A stretch of 38,841 nt of DNA from Pasteurellaceae bacterium LFhippo2. GTDB lineage: Bacteria; Pseudomonadota; Gammaproteobacteria; Enterobacterales; Pasteurellaceae. Numbering within the stretch: position 1 is the first letter of the stretch; each line of letters opens with the position of its first letter. Positions 1-7,869 of the stretch are shown here, in pieces. Position numbers and translations under genes: made by a program. Below the pieces are notes generated by a model that did no database searches, was not told the origin of the DNA, and saw only the letters and a program-made list of their open reading frames with translations. The stretch spans positions 1 through 38,841 of the forward strand of contig LEKJ01000052.1 in assembly GCA_029852775.1 (NCBI GenBank). The letters are read 5' to 3'.

Positions 1-1
1 C

Positions 2-325
2 TATTTTGAACATCACGAAATCACCGCCATCACAGTCTATTATAAAAATAAACACTCAACCGCCACGGTTGAAAGTTATATCTCACTAAAAACTAAGCAA
101 GCTGGTAAAAAACCAGTCGGTTCGCCGATTACGCTATCTATCAACAATTCGCCAGAGATGAGTGAAAATGCTATAGACTGGCTTTACACCCAACTCACTC
201 AAGCAATCCCTGCAGATTATGTAGAGCCGGAAGATAAATATTACGGCTGGGTAAATCCGTATTCGTTTAGCGGGGGAAGGTTAAGGAAATTTAAGAAATT
301 AGGCCTTGTAACGCCTTTATATTGA
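2..325 (+). CDS. 3' end of an unrecognised gene (cut by window edge)
   Basis: An open frame enters from the left edge and runs for 107 codons to a TGA at 323-325. I do not recognise the family. The visible part has a central stretch reading SPITLSINNSPEMSENAIDW and a basic C-terminal end containing GGRLRKFKKLGL. It has no obvious membrane segment, signal peptide or metal-binding cluster. It is followed directly by an inverted-repeat element and then by comEC, with no shared operon spacing. It may belong to a mobile or phage-related region to the left, but nothing visible proves that. The frame is clearly open and its codon use resembles the neighbours, so I am fairly sure it is coding and unsure of everything else. 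Confidence 0.55.
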   Translation, partial: YFEHHEITAITVYYKNKHSTATVESYISLKTKQAGKKPVGSPITLSINNSPEMSENAIDWLYTQLTQAIPADYVEPEDKYYGWVNPYSFSGGRLRKFKKLGLVTPLY

Positions 326-333
326 ATGAAAAA

Positions 334-406
334 CGTTCCGAAACTATTTGTATTATTTTGATAAATAAAGGATTTTGAACAGCAAAAAATACAAAATTTC
401 GGAACG
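334..406. repeat. 73-bp inverted-repeat element (MITE-like or terminator-like)
   Basis: The left arm CGTTCCGAAA (334-343) is matched exactly by TTTCGGAACG (397-406). The pairing continues inward with TTTGTATT (347-354) against AATACAAA (388-395). The loop is AT-rich and about 33 bases long. The arms lack a following T-run, so it is a poor intrinsic terminator. The perfect terminal arms and AT-rich middle resemble a miniature transposable element or a degenerate IS relic. No target-site duplication was identified. Confidence 0.5.
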
Positions 407-442
407 GATTTAGCGTGTACAGGTTTGTTGGCTATGGAATAA

Positions 443-458
443 TGTGATCTCCATCGAA
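443..458 (+). promoter_or_regulatory. Candidate CRP-S (Sxy-dependent) site upstream of comEC
   Basis: The sequence TGTGATCTCCATCGAA has a perfect left CRP half-site (TGTGA), a 6-base spacer, and a right half-site TCGAA. Read on the other strand, the right half-site begins TTCGA, with the C that marks competence-type CRP-S sites in Pasteurellaceae (consensus TGCGA-N6-TCGCA). The centre lies about 80 bp before the ATG at 531. Known biology: H. influenzae comEC/rec2 is controlled through a CRP-S site. The match is imperfect, so this stays a candidate. Confidence 0.4.
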
Positions 459-530
459 ACTTTACATTTCCTTTCTGAATTTCTTTTTAAAACCTTTCAT
501 ACTCATAGCGGTTCAAAAAATGGATTAGCT

Positions 531-2834
531 ATGAATCTCGATAAATTTTGCTTGATAACAATTATATGCTTATTGCCTATTCTGATTCTGCCACAACAAG
601 GGTTATGGCTAGGAATTGGGATGGCTTGCTTTATACTTTGTTGGGGGATTTTTCGTGTAAATTTTTGGTTTCTACTATTAAGTGCAATGCTATTTTTGAA
701 TTATGGGCAGATTATTGCTATTGCAAAAAAGAGTGATGAATTTACCGCTTGTAAAAAGACAGAGATGGTTAATATTGTTCAGATTTTAAAACAGCAGGAT
801 TATCAAACCGCTATCGCAGTTCGTGAAAATGGCGATAGAGTCTATTTAAATTGGCAGAGTAGTGTAGAGCTAGAGTTTGGGAAAGCTTATCAAGCGGAAC
901 TTAATTTGCGCCCGATTTCTTCACGCTTAAATATCGGTAATTTTGATCGGCAACGTTGGTATTTTGCCCAAAATATTCGGGGGATTGCGACAGTTAAAAA
1001 AGCAAAATTAATTGAAGAGCCGCAAGGGAAAAATCTGCGTATTAACTGGCTATATCACGCCAAACAGCAGATAAAAGATCTTGATTCACAAGGCTTATTA
1101 TTAGCTCTTGCCTTTGGAGAAAGAGCTTGGTTAAAGGCGGAAGATTGGCAAATATTTCAACAAACTGCAACCGCCCATTTAATCGCTATTTCAGGGTTGC
1201 ATATTGGTTTAGCGATGTTATTTGGCTTCTGGTTAGCCAAAGGTATGCAATGGATAATATTTCAGGTTGGGATTGGGCGACAGCTTGCGCTCTCTTATCT
1301 ATTTCCTAGAATCATTGGCTTTTTTATCGCATTGGCTTACAGCTTTTTAGCTGGTTTTGCGATACCAACGGTGCGAGCCTTAGTCGCAATAAGTTTAGTT
1401 TTAATCTGCCAATATTCACGCCGACATTATACAGCTTGGCAATTGTGGTTAAGAGTGGTAACGCTATTGATCGTCATTGATCCACTCACATTACTTTCTG
1501 ACAGCTTTTGGCTCTCAATTCTTGCGGTAGCCAGCTTAATTTTCTGGTATCAACATTTTCCAGCCAAACTTTTTTGGTTGTATGAGAGAGTACAAAAACA
1601 GTCGATTATTTTTCGCATTTTCTACTCTTTAATTCATCTCCAGCTCGGTATCTGGCTTGTCTTTTCGCCTATTCAGCTTTTTTTCTTTTCGGGATTATCC
1701 ATCTTTGGATTTATTGCAAATTTGCTGATTGTGCCATTGTATAGCTTTGTGCTTGTGCCTGTTATTTTAATCACTTTGATCACTGATAATCTATTTCATA
1801 CTTGGCAAGTTGCAGACTGGCTAGGCTCTTTAAGCTTAAATATTTTGCAACCGATGTCAGATTCTTGGCTAGATTTAAGTTATCAACAACAGTGGTTGCT
1901 ATTAAGTGTTAACCTTCTGATTTTATTAGCTATTTATGGCTATATTTGGCATAAAGGGAAATGCTATTGGCTTCTTATGATGATCGTTCCTTTAATTTTT
2001 AATCAACTATATAAATTGCCACAATGGTTAATACCCCAACCAATCATTCAATGGATTCACTTTGATGTGGGGCAGGGGCTTGCAACGGCTTTTGTTTACA
2101 AAGATACAACCGGTCGAAAACGGGCAATTTTTTACGATACAGGCGCAAGCTGGCAAAATAAGCAGAGTGGACAAACTGGTTCAATGGCTAAACTAGAAAT
2201 TATTCCCTATTTAAAAAGAGAAGGGATCTATATTGAAACGATTGTGGTGAGCCACGATGATAATGACCATTCGGGCGGAGTGAACGATTTGCTGAATGAA
2301 TATCCATCGGCAACATTAATTCTTTCTAGTAAGAATCATTATTCAGCCAATGATTTTTCCGAATGTATCAAAGGTAATCAATGGCGATTTGATGATTTAA
2401 CTTTACGAGCTATTTATCCTACTCAAGTTGTCGAAAGGGCAAAAAATGAAGATTCTTGCGTGCTTATTGCAGAAATTGGGCAATATCGAATTTTATTAAC
2501 TGGTGACAGTGGCGTTGCGCAAGAGCGTGAATTTGCGCAAAACGTAGGTAAAATGGGCTTTCTACAGGTCGGACATCACGGCAGTAAAACCAGTACGAGC
2601 CACACATTATTAGCCAATATTCAGCCCGATATTGCGATTATTTCCGCTGGGCGTTGGAATCCTTGGAAGATGCCTAATCATTCGGTGCTTGAACGCCTAA
2701 CACAATATAATACTCAAATATTTAATACGGCAATAAGCGGTATGATTATTGTGAATTTTTACCAAAATGAGTATCAAATTAAGCTAACGCGTGGAAAGTA
2801 TAATGCTTGGTATCAATCTTATTTTGGGCAATAA
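531..2834 (+). CDS. comEC: ComEC/Rec2 family competence DNA channel
   Basis: This is the inner-membrane channel that takes single-stranded DNA from periplasm to cytoplasm during natural transformation. The protein of about 767 aa has an N-terminal membrane/OB-like region, a central multi-spanning competence domain (for example AISGLHIGLAM and AGFAIPTVRALVAI), and a C-terminal metallo-beta-lactamase-like domain. That domain has HFDVGQG near residue 509, SHDDNDHSGG near 574-583 and GHHGSKTS near 681-688. A GTG at 444 would add 29 residues, but it sits inside the candidate CRP-S site, so I prefer the ATG at 531, which gives the family's usual length and a hydrophobic N-terminus. The Shine-Dalgarno at 531 is weak. 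An uptake signal lies inside the gene at 744-752. Confidence 0.93.
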   Translation: MNLDKFCLITIICLLPILILPQQGLWLGIGMACFILCWGIFRVNFWFLLLSAMLFLNYGQIIAIAKKSDEFTACKKTEMVNIVQILKQQDYQTAIAVRENGDRVYLNWQSSVELEFGKAYQAELNLRPISSRLNIGNFDRQRWYFAQNIRGIATVKKAKLIEEPQGKNLRINWLYHAKQQIKDLDSQGLLLALAFGERAWLKAEDWQIFQQTATAHLIAISGLHIGLAMLFGFWLAKGMQWIIFQVGIGRQLALSYLFPRIIGFFIALAYSFLAGFAIPTVRALVAISLVLICQYSRRHYTAWQLWLRVVTLLIVIDPLTLLSDSFWLSILAVASLIFWYQHFPAKLFWLYERVQKQSIIFRIFYSLIHLQLGIWLVFSPIQLFFFSGLSIFGFIANLLIVPLYSFVLVPVILITLITDNLFHTWQVADWLGSLSLNILQPMSDSWLDLSYQQQWLLLSVNLLILLAIYGYIWHKGKCYWLLMMIVPLIFNQLYKLPQWLIPQPIIQWIHFDVGQGLATAFVYKDTTGRKRAIFYDTGASWQNKQSGQTGSMAKLEIIPYLKREGIYIETIVVSHDDNDHSGGVNDLLNEYPSATLILSSKNHYSANDFSECIKGNQWRFDDLTLRAIYPTQVVERAKNEDSCVLIAEIGQYRILLTGDSGVAQEREFAQNVGKMGFLQVGHHGSKTSTSHTLLANIQPDIAIISAGRWNPWKMPNHSVLERLTQYNTQIFNTAISGMIIVNFYQNEYQIKLTRGKYNAWYQSYFGQ
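744..752 (-). repeat. DNA uptake signal (Apl-type)
   Basis: ACCGCTTGT, the reverse complement of the core ACAAGCGGT, lies within comEC. Confidence 0.7.
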
Positions 2835-2853
2835 AATAAAAACAAAAGAAGGC

Positions 2854-2882
2854 TAGACAATTTGATAGCAACCCGATACTAT
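2854..2882 (+). promoter_or_regulatory. Sigma-70-like promoter for the SAM-hydrolase family gene
   Basis: A -35-like TAGACA (2854-2859) is separated by 17 bases from a -10-like TACTAT (2877-2882). The predicted start of transcription lies about 40 bases before the ATG at 2931, in the gap after comEC, so the downstream gene probably has its own promoter. Confidence 0.5.
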
Positions 2883-2930
2883 CTTACGAAATTTAATCAA
2901 TAATTTATTAAACACAACAGAAGGCTCCTT

Positions 2931-3866
2931 ATGAAAAAAACTCTTTTAACTCTTGTTTTAGCAACTATTTCTGCGGCAACTTTCGCAAATACAGCACAAC
3001 CCAATGCCCTTGTTTTACAAACTGACTTTAGTCTAAAAGATGGCGCTGTTTCAGCAATGCAAGGTGTGGCGTTTGGCGTTGATCGTAATCTTAAAATGTT
3101 TAACCTAACCCACGAAATTCCGCCTTATGATATTTGGGAAGCTGCATATCGTTTACATCAAACCGCAACTTACTGGCCACAGGGAACTGTTTTTGTGAGT
3201 GTGGTTGATCCGGGCGTGGGAACAGATCGCAAATCTGTGGTATTAAAAACGAAAACAGGCCACTATTTTGTGACACCTGATAACGGTACTTTAACCTTAG
3301 TTGCAGAAGATTTAGGTATTGAAGCCGTTCGCCAAATTGATGAAACTAAAAACCGTTTAGAAGGTTCGGAAAAATCTTATACTTTTCACGGCCGTGATGT
3401 TTATGCTTACACAGGCGCACGTTTAGCTTCTGGTCAAATTAAATTTGAAGAAGTGGGTAACGAATTAGAAGCAAAAGTGACGGAAATTGAGTATCAGAAA
3501 TCGACTTTAGAAAACGGTGTATTAAAAGGCAATATTCCTGCATTAGATATTCAATACGGTAATGTTTGGACAAATATTAGTGATAAGCTATTAGAACAAT
3601 CTGGCATTAAGAAAGATGACCGAGTTTGTGTAGAAATCAGCGAAAAACTTGAAGATGGCGTAAAAATTCACTTTAATGCGGCGGTGCCTTATAAGAGCAG
3701 TTTTGGCGATGTGGAAACAGGTAAGCCATTAATGTACCTTAATAGCTTATTAAATGTCTCTTTTGCGTTAAATATGGAAAATTTCTCGGAGAAATATAAA
3801 ATCAAGTCAGGCGCAAATTGGTCTGTTTCTCTCAAATCTTGCGAGAAAAAAGAAAAAGCGGAATAG
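2931..3866 (+). CDS. Exported SAM hydrolase / SAM hydroxide adenosyltransferase family protein (DUF62)
   Basis: The family (chlorinase/fluorinase fold) splits S-adenosylmethionine into adenosine and methionine, using water or hydroxide in most members. Family motifs are visible: TDFSLKDGAVSAMQG at residues 31-45, DPGVGT at 93-98 and PDNGT at 116-120. The total of 311 aa includes an apparent Sec signal peptide ending near AATFA at residue 19, so the mature enzyme should be periplasmic. That is odd because SAM is a cytoplasmic metabolite; the true substrate may differ. The ATG at 2931 follows an AGAAGG-like ribosome site. The gene stands alone, with its own promoter and terminator. Family assignment is confident, in vivo role is not. 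Confidence 0.85.
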   Translation: MKKTLLTLVLATISAATFANTAQPNALVLQTDFSLKDGAVSAMQGVAFGVDRNLKMFNLTHEIPPYDIWEAAYRLHQTATYWPQGTVFVSVVDPGVGTDRKSVVLKTKTGHYFVTPDNGTLTLVAEDLGIEAVRQIDETKNRLEGSEKSYTFHGRDVYAYTGARLASGQIKFEEVGNELEAKVTEIEYQKSTLENGVLKGNIPALDIQYGNVWTNISDKLLEQSGIKKDDRVCVEISEKLEDGVKIHFNAAVPYKSSFGDVETGKPLMYLNSLLNVSFALNMENFSEKYKIKSGANWSVSLKSCEKKEKAE

Positions 3867-3889
3867 CACAATATTTTGCTATAATATGG

Positions 3890-3915
3890 GGGCGAATGAA
3901 GATTCGCCCTTTTTT
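3890..3915 (+). terminator. Intrinsic terminator after the SAM-hydrolase family gene
   Basis: GGGCGAAT (3890-3897) pairs perfectly with ATTCGCCC (3902-3909) around a 4-base loop and is followed by six T. It ends about 24 bases before the rnm start. Confidence 0.85.
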
Positions 3916-3938
3916 GATCTTAACTATTATAAATAATT

Positions 3939-4766
3939 ATGAATTCGATTATCCGTGATTTACATAGCCACAGCACTGCGTCTGATGGCGTATTAACTCC
4001 AACAGAATTAGTCCAACGAGCTGTAGAAAAAAATGTTGGAATGCTTGCTTTAACCGATCACGATACAGTCGCAGGTGTTGCAGAAGCGCGCGCTTTTGCC
4101 AAAACACAGCCGATAGAATTTATTGGTGGTGTAGAAATTTCTATTTTATGGGAAGGCAAGTCGATCCATCTTGCCGCGCTTAATATTGATGAAAATCATC
4201 CTGCATTAATTGAATTATTAGCGAAACAAGCAGAGCTTCGTCATCAACGTGCATTACAGATTGGTGAAAAACTAGCAAAAGCAGGGATTCCCAATGCTTA
4301 TGAAGGCGCAAAAGCGTTAGCAAGTGGAGAAGTAACCCGAGCGCATTATGGGCGTTTTTTAGTGGCAGAAGGCTATGCCCGCAATGATGAACACGCATTT
4401 AAACGCTATTTGGGAATGGGAAAAACAGCCTATGTCAAACCTGTTTGGTGCTCAATGCAGGAGGCGATAGATGTTACTCACCAAGCTGGCGGAGTCATTT
4501 GTGTGGCTCATCCATTACGTTATAAGTTAACGGCACGTTGGATTCGTCGCTTAATTGAAGAATTTAAACAACGTGGTGGCGATGGCATTGAAGTGGCCGG
4601 TTGTGCGCAATCGCCAGACCAGCGTCAGCTATTGGCGCGTTGGGCTGCTGAATTTGATTTATATGCGTCAGCAGGTTCAGATTTCCATTTTCCAGCAGGC
4701 TGGATCGAACTAGGCAAAGGGCTGACATTGCCGAAAGATTGCAAACCGATTTGGGATAAATTCTAA
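3939..4766 (+). CDS. rnm: PHP-domain phosphoesterase RNase AM (YciV/TrpH family)
   Basis: A 275-aa PHP-domain enzyme. The E. coli relative (YciV, now RNase AM) is a 5'-3' exoribonuclease that trims short RNAs and rRNA 5' ends and also acts on 3',5'-nucleotide bisphosphates. Metal-binding PHP motifs are visible: DLHSHSTASDG at residues 7-17, LTDHDT near 38-43, a central VAHP, and the terminal SDFHFP. Length fits the family. It lies just upstream of dnaB with a 22-base gap, so the two may share a transcript. The ribosome site is weak. The family is clear; the symbol follows E. coli usage. Confidence 0.88.
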   Translation: MNSIIRDLHSHSTASDGVLTPTELVQRAVEKNVGMLALTDHDTVAGVAEARAFAKTQPIEFIGGVEISILWEGKSIHLAALNIDENHPALIELLAKQAELRHQRALQIGEKLAKAGIPNAYEGAKALASGEVTRAHYGRFLVAEGYARNDEHAFKRYLGMGKTAYVKPVWCSMQEAIDVTHQAGGVICVAHPLRYKLTARWIRRLIEEFKQRGGDGIEVAGCAQSPDQRQLLARWAAEFDLYASAGSDFHFPAGWIELGKGLTLPKDCKPIWDKF

Positions 4767-4788
4767 ATATCAAAAGAGAATATAAATA

Positions 4789-6240
4789 ATGAGCGAACAA
4801 ACCTTTGTAAAAAAAGATAAAAGTGGTGATAAGGCCACAGAAAAGCTAAATATTGCACCACATTCTCTTGAAGCAGAACAGGCTGTTCTTGGCGGTATTA
4901 TGCTCAATAATGACTACTGGGATGGCGTATCAGAGCGTGTGCAAGCAACAGATTTCTACACTTATGCACATCGTATCATTTTTGAACAGATGATTGAGCT
5001 TCATCGTAAAAATGAGCCGATTGACATAATTACAATCGACCAAATGTTGCGCAATAAAGGCGTGATTGACGATGTGGGCGGTTTTGCTTATCTTGCCGAA
5101 CTCTCAAAAAATACCCCAAGTGTTGCAAATATTATTAGCTATGCGGAAATTGTGAGTGAGCGTGCGATTCGTCGTGAGCTTATTTCAGCAGGGAACAAAA
5201 TTGCAGAGTTGAGCTACAATCCAAAAGGAATGCCCGTTGAAGATGTGCTTGATGAAGCTGAAAAAATGGTTTTCCATATTGCTGAAAAGCGTACCGATAG
5301 CGATCAAGGCCCACGTGGTGTGGAAGACATTTTAGAAGAAACCTTAGCGCGAATTGAGCTTCTTTCTCTAAATAAAGCGAATGGCGGTGTAACTGGGGTT
5401 TCAACAGGTTTTACTGAATTAGATCGCAAAACAGCAGGTTTACAGCCTTCGGATCTTATTATTGTAGCGGCACGTCCATCTATGGGTAAAACCACATTTG
5501 CAATGAATCTTTGTGAAAATGCGTCGTTACTTGACATTGATGATGTCGATGAAAACGGTAATCCAATTAAAGTGCCAAACAAACCGGTTCTGATCTTTAG
5601 TCTAGAGATGCCTGCCGATCAAATTATGATGCGTATGTTCGCTTCTCTTTCAGGGGTTAACCAAACGCATATTCGTACCGGTAATTTAGATGATGATGAA
5701 ATGTCGCGTATCGGCTCGACAATGGCAATTTTACAAAATCGTCGCAATATCTATATTGATGACAGTTCAGGTTTAACGCCAACAGAGCTACGTTCTCGTG
5801 CACGCCGTGTTTACAATGAAAACAAAGGGTTGAGCTTAATAATGGTCGACTATTTGCAGTTAATGAGAGCGCCGGCATTTTCGGATAACCGAACCTTAGA
5901 GATCGCAGAGATTTCACGTTCTTTAAAAGCTCTAGCAAAAGAGTTGCAAGTGCCTGTTGTGGCGCTTTCACAGCTAAACCGTAGCCTTGAACAACGTGCC
6001 GATAAGCGCCCGATCAACTCGGATCTACGTGAATCCGGCTCTATTGAGCAAGATGCCGACTTAATTATGTTTATTTATCGTGATGAAGTGTATCACGACA
6101 ATCCAGAAATGAAGGGGATTGCTGAAATTATTATCGGTAAGCAACGGAATGGCCCAATCGGACGTTTACCGCTTGCTTTCCAAGGCTTATACTCACGCTT
6201 TAAAAACTACGAGGGTAGTTACAAAATCGAGGAAGAATAG
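4789..6240 (+). CDS. dnaB: Replicative DNA helicase DnaB
   Basis: Hexameric 5'-3' helicase of the replication fork; it unwinds DNA ahead of polymerase III and recruits DnaG primase. The 483-aa protein has the N-terminal helical domain (SLEAEQAVLGGIML), a linker, and a RecA-like ATPase with Walker A ARPSMGKTT at residues 228-236, SLEMP after it, DYLQLM as Walker B, and the terminal SGSIEQDAD motif. Compared with E. coli DnaB there is an acidic insertion (DIDDVDENGNP) between Walker A and SLEMP. The ATG at 4789 is the obvious start. It is followed by ycgL after 3 bases, so the pair is cotranscribed. Confidence 0.97.
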   Translation: MSEQTFVKKDKSGDKATEKLNIAPHSLEAEQAVLGGIMLNNDYWDGVSERVQATDFYTYAHRIIFEQMIELHRKNEPIDIITIDQMLRNKGVIDDVGGFAYLAELSKNTPSVANIISYAEIVSERAIRRELISAGNKIAELSYNPKGMPVEDVLDEAEKMVFHIAEKRTDSDQGPRGVEDILEETLARIELLSLNKANGGVTGVSTGFTELDRKTAGLQPSDLIIVAARPSMGKTTFAMNLCENASLLDIDDVDENGNPIKVPNKPVLIFSLEMPADQIMMRMFASLSGVNQTHIRTGNLDDDEMSRIGSTMAILQNRRNIYIDDSSGLTPTELRSRARRVYNENKGLSLIMVDYLQLMRAPAFSDNRTLEIAEISRSLKALAKELQVPVVALSQLNRSLEQRADKRPINSDLRESGSIEQDADLIMFIYRDEVYHDNPEMKGIAEIIIGKQRNGPIGRLPLAFQGLYSRFKNYEGSYKIEEE

Positions 6241-6243
6241 ACG

Positions 6244-6519
6244 ATGTTATGTGCTATTTATAAAAGTTCAAAGAAAGAAGGAATGTATCTCTACGTGGCA
6301 AAAAGAGATCAATTTGATGCTGTGCCTGAGGCATTACGCCAAATTTTTGGCAAGCCACAATTTGTGATGCTATTTAATTTGGCGGGTGAGAAGCAACTCA
6401 ACCGGTCAGAAAATAAAGAAGTTTTGCAAAAAATTGAAAGCGAAGGCTTTTATCTGCAAATGCCACCACCGCCAGAAAATTTACTGAATACCTTTGTTCA
6501 ACAACAAAAACAACAGTAG
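6244..6519 (+). CDS. ycgL: YcgL domain protein
   Basis: A 91-aa protein of the YcgL (DUF709) family, small soluble alpha/beta proteins of unknown function in gamma-proteobacteria. Family features are the opening [18 protein letters not shown], the middle LRQIFGKPQ, and [14 protein letters not shown] near the end. It starts 3 bases after the dnaB stop and ends 11 bases before nrdR, so it sits in the middle of a dnaB-ycgL-nrdR transcript. It has no transmembrane segment and no catalytic motif that I can see. Confidence 0.88.
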   Translation: MLCAIYKSSKKEGMYLYVAKRDQFDAVPEALRQIFGKPQFVMLFNLAGEKQLNRSENKEVLQKIESEGFYLQMPPPPENLLNTFVQQQKQQ

Positions 6520-6530
6520 AGGAAATCCCA

Positions 6531-6992
6531 ATGCGTTGCCCATTTTGTTCGACCGAAGAAACCAAGGTCACCGATTCGCGACTTACTGCAGATGGCTACC
6601 AAATTCGTCGTCGTCGCGAGTGTCCCCAATGTAAAGAGCGTTTCACCACCTTTGAGAGTGCGGAATTATTGGTTCCGCATATTGTGAAAAATAACGGCAA
6701 TCGAGAGCCTTTTGATATTCAAAAGCTAAGATTAGGCCTGAGCCGAGCTCTTGAAAAGCGCCCTGTAAAAACTGATGACTTAGAAAAAGCGATTAATAAG
6801 ATTGTATTAAAGTTACAAAGTACGGGCGAAAGGGAAGTGTCGAGTAAATTTGTGGGGAATTTAGTGTTGGACGCGCTCAAGCAGTTGGATAAAGTTGCCT
6901 ACATTCGCTTTGCTTCAGTCTATCTTAGCTTTGATGATATTGCAGAATTTACCAAAGAAATTGAAAAATTAAGATTGAGCGATGCTCTTTAA
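6531..6992 (+). CDS. nrdR: NrdR, ribonucleotide reductase repressor
   Basis: A DNA-binding repressor of ribonucleotide reductase genes that senses ATP/dATP. The zinc ribbon is C3, C6, C31, C34 (RCPFC and ECPQC), followed by an ATP-cone domain from about residue 46 ([20 protein letters not shown]). The 153-aa length is standard. The ribosome site AGAGGAAA is good. It is the last gene of the dnaB-ycgL-nrdR run, which places nucleotide-supply control beside the replication helicase, and it ends at a strong bidirectional terminator. No NrdR-box was recognised in this window. Confidence 0.95.
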   Translation: MRCPFCSTEETKVTDSRLTADGYQIRRRRECPQCKERFTTFESAELLVPHIVKNNGNREPFDIQKLRLGLSRALEKRPVKTDDLEKAINKIVLKLQSTGEREVSSKFVGNLVLDALKQLDKVAYIRFASVYLSFDDIAEFTKEIEKLRLSDAL

Positions 6993-6996
6993 TAAA

Positions 6997-7036
6997 AAGC
7001 GGTAAGATTTTATGAAAATCTTACCGCTTGTTTTTT
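6997..7036. terminator. Bidirectional terminator built from an uptake signal
   Basis: A 15-bp perfect stem, AAGCGGTAAGATTTT (6997-7011) against AAAATCTTACCGCTT (7015-7029), with a 3-base loop, then G and six T. T-runs on both sides let it serve nrdR and the convergent gene at 7042. The right arm holds an uptake signal at 7023-7031. Confidence 0.9.
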
Positions 7037-7041
7037 ATGGG

Positions 7042-7365
7042 TTATTTAGATTTTTTGCCTGCGTGCTCTGCCATTTTACGACGAATTTCACGGCGCTCTT
7101 TTGATAATTCCGCATTACGAATCATATAGTCATCAACACGGTTCTCATAGTCATCACGCATATTGCTAATAATAGCGCGGATTTCTTCGATAGACATATT
7201 ATCATTGATATATTGATTTAAGTTGTCTAGTAATAAAACACGTTTTTGGTTATCACGAATTTTACGATCATTATCTGATGTTTCACGTAACAATTTGTTT
7301 TTTAAACGATAAAGATGTACATAATCTAACATATCTTGGAAAGATTGTTTTTTTACTTGATCCAT
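7042..7365 (-). CDS. Small charged helical protein of unknown function
   Basis: A 107-aa cytoplasmic protein that I do not recognise. It is very rich in charged residues and predicted to be almost all helix or coiled coil (for example [20 protein letters not shown]), ending in a basic tail HAGKKSK. It has no cysteines, signal peptide or membrane segment. The ATG at 7365 follows GAGGAT at good spacing, so the start is sound. It is convergent with nrdR and shares its terminator. The tail and coiled coil suggest binding to nucleic acid or to a partner protein, but that is inference only. Confidence 0.75.
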   Translation of the reverse strand: MDQVKKQSFQDMLDYVHLYRLKNKLLRETSDNDRKIRDNQKRVLLLDNLNQYINDNMSIEEIRAIISNMRDDYENRVDDYMIRNAELSKERREIRRKMAEHAGKKSK

Positions 7366-7444
7366 TTAAATATCCTCGCTTTATAAGTAAATGTAATTAA
7401 AATTGCGAAATTATGTAGCACCTACACAAAATATTTTTCCTACT

Positions 7445-7511
7445 CCCTCTCCCGTTTACGGGAGAGGGACAGACCGAAGGTGCGTTCAGCACCGTAGGTC
7501 AGGGAGAGGGC
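7445..7511. repeat. CCCTCTCCC-type hairpin repeat, copy 1
   Basis: A perfect hairpin CCCTCTCCCG/CGGGAGAGGG (7445-7468, loop TTTA) is followed by a second imperfect stem (AGACC...GGTGC TTCA GCACC...GGTC) and a terminal AGGGAGAGGG (7501-7510). This is a compound intergenic repeat. It lies in the 504-base gap between the gene ending at 7365 and sspA. Confidence 0.65.
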
Positions 7512-7536
7512 ATTTGTAAAATATCCCAGAAAGATT

Positions 7537-7545
7537 ACCGCTTGT
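7537..7545 (-). repeat. DNA uptake signal (Apl-type)
   Basis: ACCGCTTGT between the two hairpin repeats. Confidence 0.7.
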
Positions 7546-7547
7546 AT

Positions 7548-7608
7548 CCCTCTCTCTGCAAAAATTGCTGAACGCAATTTTCGCTGTCTCTCTCCCTCTG
7601 GGAGAGAG
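7548..7608. repeat. CCCTCTCTC-type hairpin repeat, copy 2
   Basis: It begins CCCTCTCTC (7548-7556), has an inner hairpin AAAATTGC/GCAATTTT (about 7561-7580), and ends in a perfect 9-bp hairpin CTCTCTCCC/GGGAGAGAG (7588-7608, loop TCT). It resembles a diverged, roughly inverted copy of the element at 7445-7511. Nothing coding was seen here or in the AT-rich 7612-7773 segment. Confidence 0.6.
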
Positions 7609-7709
7609 TTAAGGGAATCAAAGTTTTCTATTTATGCGACTGCTACATAATACCGTAAAATTGAATGGTGCAATGCTAGACTTTTTCCGCCAAATCGTCA
7701 AAAGATTTA

Positions 7710-7724
7710 TCACAAAATTTGTGA
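7710..7724. promoter_or_regulatory. Palindrome upstream of sspA (possible operator)
   Basis: TCACAAAATTTGTGA is a perfect 15-base palindrome about 50 bases before the predicted -35. The half-sites face opposite to a normal CRP site (TCACA then TGTGA), so I do not call it CRP. It could be an operator for another regulator. Confidence 0.3.
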
Positions 7725-7773
7725 ATAAATTGCGCTAAATCATTGATTATTCTTAGTGAAAATTAGATTCTTA

Positions 7774-7802
7774 TTGGTTTACAAAAATAGCACTATTATA
7801 AA
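7774..7802 (+). promoter_or_regulatory. Sigma-70-like promoter of sspA-sspB
   Basis: TTGGTT (7774-7779), 17 bases, TATAAA (7797-7802). The predicted transcript start is about 60 bases before the sspA ATG. Confidence 0.5.
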
Positions 7803-7869
7803 TGGGCTAAAATATGCTAAAATTGCTCGATTATTTTTTAGGATTTAGCTTTTGGGAGCAAAGAAACAA

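Noticed and set aside
444-530. GTG-started N-terminal extension of comEC (29 residues)
   Set aside because: It lacks a ribosome site, overlaps a candidate CRP-S site, and places a non-membrane leader before the expected hydrophobic N-terminus.
7710-7724. CRP site before sspA
   Set aside because: The half-sites TCACA then TGTGA are in the wrong order and spacing for CRP.
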